Below, one piece after another: positions 1 through 9,393 of a stretch of DNA of 64,000 nucleotides. The stretch's first letter is position 1. Every line of letters begins with the position of its first letter. Position numbers and translations under genes: made by a program. Source of the DNA: Demequina rhizosphaerae (GTDB lineage: Bacteria > Actinomycetota > Actinomycetes > Actinomycetales > Demequinaceae); assembly GCF_000971255.1 (NCBI RefSeq), contig NZ_BBMC01000003.1:62001-126000 (forward strand), given 5' to 3'. A model generated the notes under the pieces. That model saw only the letters and a program-made list of their open reading frames with translations. It did not search any database and had not been told where the DNA came from.

Positions 1-838
1 GGTAGACCCAGGCCTCGGCCGCGAGGATGCGGTCGCCCTCGTACTCGTCGACGATGCGGCGCCACCGGCGCCACACCTCGTGGACGCCGTCCTGGGCCCA
101 GTACGGCGACTGGGTCGCGGCGCCGCCGCCCATCGACGCCTCGTCGTCCGCCTGGACGAAGTCGGGCAGCCCGTCCGCCTTGATGAGGCCGTGCGCCACG
201 TCGACGCGGAAGCCGTCGACGCCGCGGTCGAGCCAGAAGCGCAGGACGTCGTCGAACTCGGCCCGCACCTCCTCGAGCTCCCAGTTGAAGTCGGGCTGCG
301 ACGAGTCGAAGATGTGCAGGTACCACTGGCCGGGCGTGCCGTCGGCCTCGGTCACGCGGGTCCACATGGGGCCGCCGAAGACCGACTCCCAGTTGTTGGG
401 GGGCAGCTCGCCGTTCTCACCCTTGCCGTCGCGGAACATGTAGCGCGCGCGCTCGGGGGAGCCGGGCGCCGCCGCGAGCGCCGCCTGGAACCACGGGTGG
501 TCGGAGCTCGAGTGGTTGGGGACGATGTCCGCGATCACGCGCAGGCCCAGCTCGTGGGCGCGCGCCACCATCGCGTCGAAGTCGTCGAGCGTGCCGAACA
601 GCGGGTCGACGTCGCGGAAGTCCGACACGTCGTAGCCTGCGTCGCGCTGCGGGGAGCGGTAGAACGGCGACAGCCAGATCGCGTCGACGCCGAGGTCCGC
701 GAGCGAGCCGAGGCGCTCCGTGATGCCGCGCAGGTCGCCCACGCCGGTGCCGCTCGAGTCCGCGAACGAGCGGGGGTAGATCTGGTAGATGACGGAGGAC
801 CGCCACCACTCCTGGTCGCGTGCGTCGGTGGGGGCCAC
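1..838 (-). CDS. GH13 alpha-glucosidase (partial, 3' end outside window)
   Basis: Glycoside hydrolase family 13, oligo-1,6-glucosidase/alpha-glucosidase type, which releases glucose from alpha-glucosides in the cytoplasm. About 279 codons are visible. The N-terminal WWRSSVIYQIYPRSF block, the VIADIVPNHSS region, the nucleophile motif GFRVDVAHG and the acid/base region ILAAEAWV are all readable, so the (beta/alpha)8 barrel is intact as far as it goes. The GTG start at 838 has a GAGAGGA ribosome-binding site 5 nt upstream. A LacI-type operator lies about 90 bp upstream, which suggests sugar-dependent repression. The C-terminus is lost at the window edge, so substrate specificity cannot be judged. 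Confidence 0.9.
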   Translation of the reverse strand, partial: MAPTDARDQEWWRSSVIYQIYPRSFADSSGTGVGDLRGITERLGSLADLGVDAIWLSPFYRSPQRDAGYDVSDFRDVDPLFGTLDDFDAMVARAHELGLRVIADIVPNHSSSDHPWFQAALAAAPGSPERARYMFRDGKGENGELPPNNWESVFGGPMWTRVTEADGTPGQWYLHIFDSSQPDFNWELEEVRAEFDDVLRFWLDRGVDGFRVDVAHGLIKADGLPDFVQADDEASMGGGAATQSPYWAQDGVHEVWRRWRRIVDEYEGDRILAAEAWVY

Positions 839-924
839 GGTGTCCTCTCATTCGCTTCCGGCCCGGCTCTCGGGCACGAAGGAACCCGCGTGCGCGCCGT
901 CGAGCCTCGCGGGGTCCCGCCCAA

Positions 925-938
925 TGTAAGCGGTTGCA
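925..938. promoter_or_regulatory. LacI-family operator
   Basis: TGTAAGCGGTTGCA fits the LacI/GalR-family consensus TGNAANCGNTTNCA at every fixed position and is near-palindromic around the central CG. It lies upstream of the divergent GH13 glucosidase, which is the likely target. The repressor gene is not in the window. Confidence 0.75.
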
Positions 939-1041
939 GTCCCGGGGCGCAAACCGGCGCGCGGGGTGCCGGGAATCGCCCGCCGATGATGGTTGTTGCG
1001 TCATCCAACCGCGCGCGTGCGCGCCCGCCCGAGGAGGACCC

Positions 1042-1764
1042 ATGACCGCGATCTGCCCGAGCCGCCGCGGTGCCGCGGCATCCGGCCGCCCCGCCGACGC
1101 ATCGTCCGACCGTCCGCTGGACCCGCCCGCCGCCGAGCTCCGCACCGCCGTGACGGTGCCGCTGCGGTTCCCGGACGGCTATGCGACCACGGGGCGCGTC
1201 ATGACCTTCGACGACCTCGTCGACGGGCGCGAGCACCTCGCGATCGGCCTCGGCGACTGGGAGGGGGCCCTGGCCCGCGCGGCGGCCGGGGGCGAGGCGC
1301 CGCTGGTGCGGCCGCACTCGGAGTGCCTCACCGGGGACGTGCTGGGCTCCGAGCGGTGCGACTGCGGACCGCAGCTGCGCGAGGCCGTCGAGCGGATCGC
1401 CGACGAGGGCGGGATCCTGCTGTACCTGCGCCAGGAGGGCCGCGGCATCGGGCTGTACGCGAAGCTCGACGCGTACGCGCTGCAGGACGCCGGGCTCGAC
1501 ACGTACGAGGCGAACGTCGCGCTCGGACACGGCGAGGACGAGCGCGACTACGCGCCTGCGGCCCAGATGCTCCGCGCCGTCGGCGTCGAGCGGATCCGGC
1601 TGCTGAGCAACAACCCGGACAAGGCGGCGCAGCTCGAGCTGCTCGGCGTCGACGTCGACGAGCGCGTCCCGACCGGCGTGCACGTCACCGCCGCGAACGC
1701 GCGCTACCTCGCCGCCAAGGTCGACCGCACCGACCACACGCTCGCGCTTCCCGATCGCGCCTGA
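1042..1764 (+). CDS. ribA: GTP cyclohydrolase II
   Basis: Converts GTP to 2,5-diamino-6-ribosylamino-pyrimidinone 5'-phosphate, formate and pyrophosphate, the first step of riboflavin synthesis. The 240-residue protein has the zinc site HSECLTGDVLGSERCDCG, the LRQEGRGIGL substrate loop and the SNNPDK motif. A stand-alone RibA core of about 200 residues is preceded by a poorly conserved 35-residue Ala/Pro-rich extension. The ATG at 1042 follows GAGGAGG with 4 nt spacing. No other rib gene is nearby, so this is probably not part of a rib operon and may be an extra copy. Confidence 0.93.
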   Translation: MTAICPSRRGAAASGRPADASSDRPLDPPAAELRTAVTVPLRFPDGYATTGRVMTFDDLVDGREHLAIGLGDWEGALARAAAGGEAPLVRPHSECLTGDVLGSERCDCGPQLREAVERIADEGGILLYLRQEGRGIGLYAKLDAYALQDAGLDTYEANVALGHGEDERDYAPAAQMLRAVGVERIRLLSNNPDKAAQLELLGVDVDERVPTGVHVTAANARYLAAKVDRTDHTLALPDRA

Positions 1765-1839
1765 GCCGCGCCCACCGTTTGACAGTTCCCCCTGGCAGGC
1801 GTGTGCTGGGACGAGGCGCGGTTTTCGGGGGGAGGCATC

Positions 1840-2874
1840 GTGGCCAAACGCATCGTGGTGCTGTGCGACGGCACCTGGAGCAAGCACGACCAGAAGAACC
1901 TGACCAACATCGCGAAGCTCGACGACGCGATCCCCAGGATCGGCGCGGACGGCGTCGCGCAGGAGGTCGGCTACGTCAAGGGCGTCGGTGTCGGCGGCGC
2001 GCGCCTCACCCAGCTGCTGGGCGGGGCCTTCGGCTGGGGCCTGTCGGCCAACGTCCGCGAGGGGTACCGGCACATCGTCGACCACTACGAGCCCGGGGAC
2101 GACGTCTACCTGTTCGGCTACAGCCGCGGCGCGTACACGGCGCGCAGCCTCGCGGGCTTCATCCGCAACGCCGGCGTGCTCCGCCCCGAGCACCGCGACG
2201 AGGTCGACGCGGCCTACCGGCTGTACCGCGACTGGCGGACGTCGACCACGCCGTCGGGCGAGGAGGCGCGCAGGTTCCGCGAGGAGCACTCGTACCCCGA
2301 CTTCGGCGTCCGGTTCATCGGAGTCTTCGACACGGTCGGCTCGCTGGGCATCCCCGGCCTCGACTGGAGCTGGGTCAAGAAGTTCAACGAGCGGTGGAGC
2401 TTCCACGACACCGACCTGTCCTCGACGGTGAGGTCCGCGTTCCAGGCGCTCGCGATCGACGAGCAGCGCAAGACGTTCACGCCGACGCTGTGGAAGGTCC
2501 GCCAGGCCGCGCCGGGCCAGGTGGTCGAGCAGGTGTGGTTCGCCGGCGGTCACGCGAACGTCGGGGGCGGCAGCCCGGATCCGGGGCTCTCCGACATCAC
2601 CCTGCGCTGGATGGGGGCGAAGGCCGTGAGCCAGGGCCTCTCCGTGGATCTGGGCGAGCTGCCTGGGAACGAGCTCACGGGCACGATCGGCGTCGGACGC
2701 GTGGGCTTCTTCTTCACGCGCTGGCCGCCGTTCGACCGCGACATCCTGGTGAAGGCCCCGTGGGATCAGACGCTCGCGCGGTCGGCGCGCGCACGGTACG
2801 ACGGGGACGAGCGCTACCGGCCCCCGAAGCTCGGGCCGGCGATCGACGGCGGGATCCCCGACACGGAGGTCTGA
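1840..2874 (+). CDS. DUF2235 alpha/beta-hydrolase-like protein
   Basis: A 344-residue member of the DUF2235 family, the fold found in Tle1-type phospholipase effectors and many uncharacterised actinobacterial hydrolases. The N-terminal KRIVVLCDGTW block and the nucleophile elbow GYSRG (about residues 93-97, Ser95) are clear. No signal peptide is seen, so it is probably cytoplasmic. The GTG start at 1840 is preceded by a GGGGGGAGG purine run; the in-frame GTG at 1801 has no such site. It stands alone, convergent with the permease gene 7 bp downstream. The substrate is unknown, and no type VI secretion genes are present. Confidence 0.8.
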   Translation: MAKRIVVLCDGTWSKHDQKNLTNIAKLDDAIPRIGADGVAQEVGYVKGVGVGGARLTQLLGGAFGWGLSANVREGYRHIVDHYEPGDDVYLFGYSRGAYTARSLAGFIRNAGVLRPEHRDEVDAAYRLYRDWRTSTTPSGEEARRFREEHSYPDFGVRFIGVFDTVGSLGIPGLDWSWVKKFNERWSFHDTDLSSTVRSAFQALAIDEQRKTFTPTLWKVRQAAPGQVVEQVWFAGGHANVGGGSPDPGLSDITLRWMGAKAVSQGLSVDLGELPGNELTGTIGVGRVGFFFTRWPPFDRDILVKAPWDQTLARSARARYDGDERYRPPKLGPAIDGGIPDTEV

Positions 2875-2881
2875 GGCACGC

Positions 2882-4309
2882 CTAGATGGTGAGCCATCCC
2901 GTGGCGAGCCCGACCGCCCCGACGACGGCCGCCACGAGCGACACCGCCAGGATGATCAGCTCGCGGGGGCTGAACCACCGGCGCCCCTGCTCGCGCCGCG
3001 TCATGATGAACAGGATCGACGCGGGCGCGTAGATGATCGAGGACACCAGCACGAACGTCAGCCCGGCCGCGAAGAGCAGGAACACCACGTACGCGGTGGC
3101 CAGCACCCCGAGCGCGAGCTCGCGCCGTCTCTCGCGCACCACGGGGTACCCGTCGCGCGTCGCGGCGATCTTGAGCAGGTAGCCGGCGGCGAAGAGGAAC
3201 GGGATGAGCGACAGCGCGCTCGTGAGGTCGACCATGAAGTTCACGGCGTCCGCGGACACCAGCACCACGAGCACCATCGCCTGGGTGAGCCACGAGGTCG
3301 TGAGCAGCGCCGCGACGGGCACGTCGCGCGCGGACTGGCGCGCGAGGAAGCGGGGCATGTCGCCGTCCTTGGCCGCCACGAACAGCAGCTCCGCCGCGAT
3401 CATCGTCCAGGCGAGGTACGCGCCCAGGATCGACACGATGAGCCCGACGCTCACGAACACCGAGCCCCAACCGCCGACGGCGGCCTCGAGCACGCCGGCC
3501 ATCGACGGCTGGCGCAGCTCCGCCATCTCCGCGACGGGCATGATGCCGTACGACACCATGGTCACGGAGGCGAAGATCGCGAACACGCTGAGGTAGCCGA
3601 GCACGGTCGCGCGTCCCACGTCCCGGCGACGCTTCGCGTGCCGCGAGTAGACGCTCGCGCCCTCCACGCCGAGGAACACGAAGACCATCACCAGCATCGT
3701 GGCGCGCACCTGCTCGAACAACGGCGCGTCGCTCGGGCCCGACATGTTGTCGAGGAACACCTGCGGGTCGACGTAGAACAGCGCGATCGCGATGAAGACC
3801 AGGATCGGCACGAGCTTGGCGAAGGTGACGATGCGGTTGATGGCCGCGGCCTCCCGCACGCCCTGGCGCACGAGCACGTAGAAGCCCCACAGGCCCGCGC
3901 TCGACAGCGCGACCGCGAGGATGGTGTCGCCGTCGCCCAGCGCGGGGAAGAGCCCGCCGAGCGTCGACATGATGAGCACCCAGAAGGCGACGTTGCCCAC
4001 GCACGTGGTCGCCCAGTACCCGAAGGCCGAGAAGAAGCCCAGGTACTCGCCGAAGCCGGCCTTCGCGTACGCGTAGATGCCCGCGTCGAGCTCGGGCTTG
4101 CGGTTGGACAGCGCCTGGAACATCAGCGCGAGCGTGAGCGTGCCCGCGCCCGCGATGGTCCACGCGATCAGCGCGCCGGTGACGCCGGTCGCCGCCGCGA
4201 AGCGCTGGGGGAGGGTGAACACCCCAGCGCCGACCATGGTGCCGACGACCATCGTCGTCATGGTGAGCAGCGAGAGCTTGACGGGTGCGCGCTCGGAGGT
4301 CTCCGCCAT
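2882..4309 (-). CDS. APC-superfamily basic amino-acid/polyamine antiporter
   Basis: A 475-residue integral membrane protein with about 12-13 hydrophobic segments. The N-terminal motif VVGTMVGAGVFTLPQ is the APC-family substrate-binding loop, and the overall length and hydrophobic pattern resemble ArcD-type arginine/ornithine antiporters. The ATG at 4309 follows GAGGAGG. It is monocistronic and divergent from a secreted M28 peptidase, with a 15-bp palindrome at 4419-4433 between them, which suggests shared control of peptide breakdown and amino-acid transport. The transported amino acid cannot be fixed from sequence. Confidence 0.85.
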   Translation of the reverse strand: MAETSERAPVKLSLLTMTTMVVGTMVGAGVFTLPQRFAAATGVTGALIAWTIAGAGTLTLALMFQALSNRKPELDAGIYAYAKAGFGEYLGFFSAFGYWATTCVGNVAFWVLIMSTLGGLFPALGDGDTILAVALSSAGLWGFYVLVRQGVREAAAINRIVTFAKLVPILVFIAIALFYVDPQVFLDNMSGPSDAPLFEQVRATMLVMVFVFLGVEGASVYSRHAKRRRDVGRATVLGYLSVFAIFASVTMVSYGIMPVAEMAELRQPSMAGVLEAAVGGWGSVFVSVGLIVSILGAYLAWTMIAAELLFVAAKDGDMPRFLARQSARDVPVAALLTTSWLTQAMVLVVLVSADAVNFMVDLTSALSLIPFLFAAGYLLKIAATRDGYPVVRERRRELALGVLATAYVVFLLFAAGLTFVLVSSIIYAPASILFIMTRREQGRRWFSPRELIILAVSLVAAVVGAVGLATGWLTI

Positions 4310-4418
4310 CCGCCCTCCTCCCGTCCCTCTCGAAACCTAGCAAGGCCAGGGACGATGCGCCGGGTGGAGTCGCGACGCGCGTTCCGTGCTTCGCCGGCGC
4401 CGGAATGTTGAACCTTTG

Positions 4419-4433
4419 CGCATGATTCATGCG
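4419..4433. promoter_or_regulatory. 15-bp palindrome between divergent permease and peptidase
   Basis: CGCATGATTCATGCG is a perfect inverted repeat (7-bp arms around a central T) in the 203-bp divergent intergenic region. Its symmetry and position suggest an operator. The cognate regulator is unknown. Confidence 0.5.
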
Positions 4434-4512
4434 AAACGCAAGAAATGTCCGACGCGGCCCGCGGACCTGCGCATAGGTTGCGAACGCGGCTGAGGTGAGA
4501 AATGGGGAGGAA

Positions 4513-6024
4513 ATGCACAGAACGAAGCTGGTGAGCATGATCACCGTGGCCTTCGGCGCGACCATCCTGGCCGCGCCGGCCGCATCTGCGGGCCCGGAGT
4601 CGTGCGACAGCCGTGTCAACAACACCACCGCCAAGCTGCTCGAATGCGTGTCCGGCGACGGCACCTTCGCGCACCTCGAGGCGCTCCAGGCGATCGCCGA
4701 CGCCAACGGCGGCACGCGGGCGTCGAGCACCCCGGGCTACGACGCCTCGGTCGACTACGTCGTCGACACGATGGAGGCGGCCGGCTACGTCGTCTCCGTC
4801 GAGCCGTTCACGTTCGACTACTTCGAGGAGCTGTCGCCGGCCTCCCTCGAGCAGGGCGCCGTCGCCTACGAGTACTTCGGCGAGCCCGGGTTCGCGACCA
4901 TGGAGTACTCGGGGTCGGGCACGGCGATCGGTCTGCCCGAGGCGGTCGACGTCATGATCCCGCCGGGCGACGACGCCAACTCGTCGACCTCGGGCTGCGA
5001 GGCCGACGACTTCGCCACCTTCACGCCCGGGAGCATCGCCGTGATCCAGCGAGGCTCGTGCAGCTTCTACCTCAAGGCGGCGAACGCCGAGGCGGCGGGG
5101 GCCGTGGGCGTGGTGATCTTCAACGAGGGCCAGGACGGGCGCACCTCGAACTTCGCCGGCACGCTCGGCGGGCTCGGCGTGTCGATCCCTGTGGTCGGCG
5201 CCTCGTACGAGGTGGGGACGGCGCTCCTCGAGGACGGCGGCGAGATCACGCTCACCGTGGACGCCCTCACGGAGACGCGTGAGACCGCCAACGTGATCGC
5301 CGAGTCCACCACGGGCGACCCGTCGAACGTCGTGATGGCGGGCGCGCACCTCGACTCGGTGCCCGAGGGGCCCGGCATCAACGACAACGGCTCCGGCTCG
5401 GCCGCGATCCTCGAGGTCGCGGAGGCGATGGCGAAGGTCAAGACCAAGAACCAGCTGCGCTTCGCCTGGTGGGGCGCGGAGGAGTCCGGCCTGATCGGCT
5501 CGTACGAGTACGCGTACTCGCTCACCGACGAGGAGATCGAGGACATCGCGCTCTACCTCAACTTCGACATGGTGGGCTCGCCCAACTACATGTTCGGCAT
5601 CTACGACGGCGACGGCTCGGAGTTCGGGCTCGAGGGTCCGGCCGGATCCGACGTGATCGAGGCCACCTTCGAGGAGTTCTACACGGAGGCGGGGCTGCCG
5701 TTCCAGGCGACCGAGTTCTCGGGACGCTCCGACTACGCGGGCTTCATCGACGTCGGCATCCCGGCGGGCGGCCTGTTCACGGGCGCCGAGGGCGTCAAGA
5801 CCGCGGACGAGGCCGCGCTGTACGGCGGCGTCGCGGGCGAGTCGTACGACCCGTGCTACCACTCGGCGTGCGACACGATCGACAACCTCAGCATGGAGGC
5901 GCTCGACGTCAACACGGACGCGATCGCGTACGCGACGCTCCAGTTCGCCATGAGCACGGAGGCCGTCAACGGCGTTCCGGGCAAGGGCAACTTCAAGGCG
6001 AAGGGCCTGTTCGACGCGTCCTGA
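4513..6024 (+). CDS. Secreted M28-family aminopeptidase with PA domain
   Basis: A zinc-dependent exopeptidase of the M28 family, similar in layout to Streptomyces griseus aminopeptidase and aminopeptidase Y. The 503-residue protein starts with an export signal (HRTK, a hydrophobic stretch, then AAPAASA as the likely cleavage site). A protease-associated insert follows at roughly residues 130-230. The catalytic region shows AHLDSV (His/Asp ligands), INDNGSG, WGAEESGLIGS (catalytic and ligand Glu), NFDMVG (Asp) and CYHSACD (His). The ATG at 4513 has GGGGAGG only 2 nt upstream; an in-frame GTG at 4495 is the alternative. A strong hairpin follows the stop codon. Confidence 0.9.
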   Translation: MHRTKLVSMITVAFGATILAAPAASAGPESCDSRVNNTTAKLLECVSGDGTFAHLEALQAIADANGGTRASSTPGYDASVDYVVDTMEAAGYVVSVEPFTFDYFEELSPASLEQGAVAYEYFGEPGFATMEYSGSGTAIGLPEAVDVMIPPGDDANSSTSGCEADDFATFTPGSIAVIQRGSCSFYLKAANAEAAGAVGVVIFNEGQDGRTSNFAGTLGGLGVSIPVVGASYEVGTALLEDGGEITLTVDALTETRETANVIAESTTGDPSNVVMAGAHLDSVPEGPGINDNGSGSAAILEVAEAMAKVKTKNQLRFAWWGAEESGLIGSYEYAYSLTDEEIEDIALYLNFDMVGSPNYMFGIYDGDGSEFGLEGPAGSDVIEATFEEFYTEAGLPFQATEFSGRSDYAGFIDVGIPAGGLFTGAEGVKTADEAALYGGVAGESYDPCYHSACDTIDNLSMEALDVNTDAIAYATLQFAMSTEAVNGVPGKGNFKAKGLFDAS

Positions 6025-6035
6025 CGCGGCCTGAT

Positions 6036-6081
6036 CACAGGGGAGCGGCGCGGTCCTGCGGGGCCGCGCCGCTTCCCTGTG
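6036..6081 (+). terminator. Rho-independent-type hairpin after M28 peptidase
   Basis: An 18-bp inverted repeat (6036-6053 with 6064-6081) carries a single G-T wobble and a 10-nt loop, 11 bp after the peptidase stop. No long T tract follows, as is common in GC-rich actinobacteria. Confidence 0.7.
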
Positions 6082-6170
6082 CGGGGCCCGCATCACCGTG
6101 TCACGCTCGGGCGCGCGGAGGGCGGCGGTCGAGAGAAGCGCGCGGCGATGCGCGGGGAGAGGGTCGATCT

Positions 6171-6180
6171 TTGTATACAG
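6171..6180. promoter_or_regulatory. GntR-type operator
   Basis: TTGTATACAG contains the perfect palindrome TGTATACA, the type of site bound by FadR/VanR-subfamily GntR regulators. It lies about 70 bp before the GntR gene that heads the prp operon, so autoregulation and propionate-responsive control are likely (inference). Confidence 0.65.
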
Positions 6181-6249
6181 AAGTCTTGCTGAGGTGTTAG
6201 TTTCGGCCTGTTGGATGCTGAGATGTATGCACAGGCGCGAGGAGGCGGC

Positions 6250-6912
6250 GTGAGGACCAGCGAGCGTGTGTACGAGCTGCTCCGTGAGGAGATCCTCGAC
6301 GGCACGCTCGCCCCGGGAGCGCCGCTCGCGGAGATCGAGCAGTCCGAGCGCCTCGGCGTGTCGCGCACGCCGCTGCGCGAGGCGCTGTCCCGGCTGCAGG
6401 GCGACGGGCTCGTCGCGGCGCGCGGCGGCCGCGGCCTCGTGGTGGCCGGCCTGTCGCTCGACGACGTGCACGAGCTGTTCGAGATCCGCGCCGCGCTCGA
6501 GGTCAAGGCCGCGAGCCTCGCCGCGCAGCGCCGCGACCCCGCGGTCTTCGAGGCGCTGCGCGAGGAGGTGAGGGCGGCGGGGGAGCGCCTCGGCGACGAC
6601 GGTTCCCGAGCCGGGTTCTACGCCCTCGTCGCCCGCATGGACGCCGCGATCGACCGCGCCGCGGCGAACCCGTATCTGCTCGCGGCCCTCCGCGGGGTGC
6701 GAGCCCACGTGGCGCGCCTGCGTCGCCTGTCGAGCGACGACGCCGCGCGCCTGCGCGAGGCGACCCAGGAGCACCTCATGATCCTCGACGCGATCATCGA
6801 GGGCGCGCCCACCATGGCCGCGCACGCGACCGAGCTCCACCTGCACCGCAGCCTTGCCAGCATCCTGCGCACGATCGACCGCCAGCCCGTCCCCGAGGAG
6901 CACCGTCAGTGA
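6250..6912 (+). CDS. GntR-family (FadR/FCD subfamily) regulator of the methylcitrate operon
   Basis: A 220-residue transcription factor. The N-terminal winged helix ([21 protein letters not shown], then [15 protein letters not shown]) occupies residues 1-70. The rest is an all-helical FCD ligand-binding domain with FEIRAALE and the late [12 protein letters not shown] helix. It heads an operon in which its stop overlaps prpD (GTGA), so it very probably controls propionyl-CoA breakdown, sensing a methylcitrate-cycle metabolite (inference). The GTG at 6250 follows AGGAGG by 4 nt. ATG at 6223 and TTG at 6211 are in frame but lack such a site. Confidence 0.88.
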   Translation: MRTSERVYELLREEILDGTLAPGAPLAEIEQSERLGVSRTPLREALSRLQGDGLVAARGGRGLVVAGLSLDDVHELFEIRAALEVKAASLAAQRRDPAVFEALREEVRAAGERLGDDGSRAGFYALVARMDAAIDRAAANPYLLAALRGVRAHVARLRRLSSDDAARLREATQEHLMILDAIIEGAPTMAAHATELHLHRSLASILRTIDRQPVPEEHRQ

Positions 6913-8441
6913 AGACCCACTCCGTCCGCGCCCACACGTCCGCCGAGGCGCTGCCCCGCCGCGAGCAGCTCGCGTGGCGCATCGCCGAGGTCGCCATCGA
7001 CCCCGTCGACGTGGCGCCCGACGTCGCCGACATGGTGGTCAACCGCGTGATCGACAACGCCGCGGTCGCGGTCGCCTCGTACTCCCGAGGCGCGCCGTCC
7101 GCGGCGCGGGCGCAGGCCCTGGCGCACGGCGCCTCGGCCGGCGGCGCGGGCGCCACGGTCTTCGGAGAGCCGCTCGCGACGCGCGTGAGCGCCGAGTGGG
7201 CGGCGTGGGCCAACGGCGTCGCGGTGCGCGAGCTCGACTACCACGACACGTTCCTCGCCGCGGAGTACTCGCACCCGGGCGACAACATCCCTCCCATCGT
7301 CGCGGTGGCGCAGCACGCCGCCGCGCGCGGCCTCACGGGCGCCGACCTGCTGCGCGGCATCGTCACGGGCTACGAGATCCAGATCGACCTGGTCAAGGCG
7401 ATCAGCCTGCATCGGCACAAGATCGACCACGTCGCTCACCTGGGCCCCTCCGCCGCGGCCGGCATCGGCACGATGCTGGGGCTGGACGCGGAGACGATCT
7501 TCCAGGCGGTGGGCCAGGCACTGCACACGACCACCGCGACGCGCCAGTCGCGCAAGGGGGAGATCTCGTCGTGGAAGGCGCATGCCCCCGCGCTGGCCGG
7601 CAAGCTCGCCGTCGAGGCGGTCGACCGTGCGATGCGCGGCGAGACCTCGCCGACCCCGATCTACGAGGGTGAGGACGGCGTGATCGCGTGGATGCTCGGC
7701 GGCTTCGACGACGAGTACCTCGTGCCGCTGCCCGAGCCGGGCGAGCCGCGCCGCGCGATCCTCGACTCGTACACGAAGGAGCACTCGGCGGAGTACCAGT
7801 CGCAGGCGTGGATCGACCTCGCCCGCCGGCTCCACCGGGAGCACCCGGAGATCGCGGACCCGGACCGCGTCGCGCGCATCGTGCTCGCGACGTCGCACCA
7901 CACGCATCACGTCATCGGCTCCGGGTCCGGCGACCCGGAGAAGTACGACCCCGCCGCGTCGCGCGAGACCCTCGACCATTCGCTGCCGTACATCTTCACC
8001 GTCGCGCTCCAGGACGGCGCCTTCGACCACCGCGGCTCGTACGAACCCGTGCGCGTCGCCCGCCCCGACACCGTCGCCCTGTGGCGCCGCATCGTCACCG
8101 CCGAGGACCCCGAATGGACGCGCCGCTACCACTCGAACGACCCGGCCGAGAAGGCGTTCGGCGGCTCGATCGCGGTGACGTTCACGGACGGCACGGTGTT
8201 CCGCGACAAGATCGCGGTCGCTGACGCCCACCCGCTGGGCGCGCGGCCGTTCGGACGCGCGGAGTACGTCCACAAGTTCCGCACGCTCGCGGGAGGCGTG
8301 CTCGACGAGGCGGAGATCGCGCGCTTCCTCGACGTCGCGCAGCGGCTTCCCGAGCTCTCCACCGCCGAGCTCGGCGAGCTCACCTTCACCGTCCCGGACC
8401 CGATCCGCGCGGCCGCCCCGGCGCCCGCGGGACTGCTGTAG
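6909..8441 (+). CDS. prpD: 2-methylcitrate dehydratase
   Basis: MmgE/PrpD-family dehydratase that converts 2-methylcitrate to 2-methyl-cis-aconitate in the cytoplasmic methylcitrate cycle. The 510-residue length is normal for the family. The conserved [21 protein letters not shown] and YEIQIDL...H blocks and the [15 protein letters not shown] segment are visible. The GTG start overlaps the stop of the GntR gene, and prpB follows after 8 bp, so the operon is tightly coupled. Confidence 0.95.
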   Translation: MKTHSVRAHTSAEALPRREQLAWRIAEVAIDPVDVAPDVADMVVNRVIDNAAVAVASYSRGAPSAARAQALAHGASAGGAGATVFGEPLATRVSAEWAAWANGVAVRELDYHDTFLAAEYSHPGDNIPPIVAVAQHAAARGLTGADLLRGIVTGYEIQIDLVKAISLHRHKIDHVAHLGPSAAAGIGTMLGLDAETIFQAVGQALHTTTATRQSRKGEISSWKAHAPALAGKLAVEAVDRAMRGETSPTPIYEGEDGVIAWMLGGFDDEYLVPLPEPGEPRRAILDSYTKEHSAEYQSQAWIDLARRLHREHPEIADPDRVARIVLATSHHTHHVIGSGSGDPEKYDPAASRETLDHSLPYIFTVALQDGAFDHRGSYEPVRVARPDTVALWRRIVTAEDPEWTRRYHSNDPAEKAFGGSIAVTFTDGTVFRDKIAVADAHPLGARPFGRAEYVHKFRTLAGGVLDEAEIARFLDVAQRLPELSTAELGELTFTVPDPIRAAAPAPAGLL

Positions 8442-8449
8442 GAGGCGCG

Positions 8450-9352
8450 ATGCTCTACTCGACCCTGACCGCCGCCGCGAAGCGCGAGGCGTTCCGCGCC
8501 CGGCTCGCGAGCGGCGAGCTGCTCCGCATGCCCGGCGCCTTCAACCCGCTGTCGGCGCGGCTCATCGAGCGTCGCGGCTTCGACGGCGCGTACATCTCGG
8601 GTGCCGTCATCTCCGCGGACCTGGGGCTGCCGGACATCGGCCTCACCACGCTGACCGAGGTCGCCGGACGCGCGCGGCAGATCGCGCGCATGACGGACCT
8701 GCCCACGCTCGTCGACGCCGACACCGGCTTCGGCGAGCCGATGAACGTCGCGCGGACCGTCCAGGAGATGGAGGACGCGGGCGTCGCGGGCCTCCACATC
8801 GAGGACCAGGTCAACCCCAAGCGCTGCGGCCACCTCGACGGCAAGGAGGTCGTGGACCGCGACACCGCGCTCAAGCGGATCCGGGCCGCGGTCGACGGGC
8901 GGCGCGACCCGAACCTCCTCGTCATGGCGAGGACCGACATCCGCGGCGTCGAGGGGCTCGACGCCGCCGTCACGCGCGCCAAGGAGCTCGTGGACGCCGG
9001 CGCCGACGCGATCTTCCCGGAGGCGATGGCGACGCTCGACGAGTTCGAGGCGATGCGCGCGGCGGTCGACGTGCCGATCCTCGCCAACATGACGGAGTTC
9101 GGGAAGTCCGAGCTGTTCACGGTCGACCGGCTGCGCGACGTCGGGGTGAACGTGGTCATCTGGCCCGTGTCGCTCCTGCGTCTCGCGATGGGGGCCGCGC
9201 TGCGCGGCCTCGAGACGCTCGAGGCGGACGGCACGCTCGCGGCGCGCCTGGGCGACATGCAGCACCGCGCGGACCTCTACGACCTCCTCGACTACGAGGG
9301 CTACGCGCACTTCGACGAGGACGTCTTCACCTTCACCGTCGCGCGGGACTGA
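8450..9352 (+). CDS. prpB: 2-methylisocitrate lyase
   Basis: Cleaves 2-methylisocitrate to pyruvate and succinate. This 300-residue member of the isocitrate lyase/PEP mutase superfamily carries the signature KRCGHLDGK with the active-site Cys, and DADTGFG for Mg2+ binding. The ATG at 8450 follows GGAGG. It sits between prpD and prpC as the third gene of the operon. Confidence 0.96.
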   Translation: MLYSTLTAAAKREAFRARLASGELLRMPGAFNPLSARLIERRGFDGAYISGAVISADLGLPDIGLTTLTEVAGRARQIARMTDLPTLVDADTGFGEPMNVARTVQEMEDAGVAGLHIEDQVNPKRCGHLDGKEVVDRDTALKRIRAAVDGRRDPNLLVMARTDIRGVEGLDAAVTRAKELVDAGADAIFPEAMATLDEFEAMRAAVDVPILANMTEFGKSELFTVDRLRDVGVNVVIWPVSLLRLAMGAALRGLETLEADGTLAARLGDMQHRADLYDLLDYEGYAHFDEDVFTFTVARD

Positions 9353-9393
9353 TCCCGCGCGACCGCCACCTCGGCCATCACAAAGGAGTGATC

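Noticed and set aside
80-1045. Long plus-strand open frame opposite the GH13 gene
   Set aside because: Arg/Val-rich translation without domains, a usual shadow in GC-rich DNA; the minus strand carries clear GH13 motifs.
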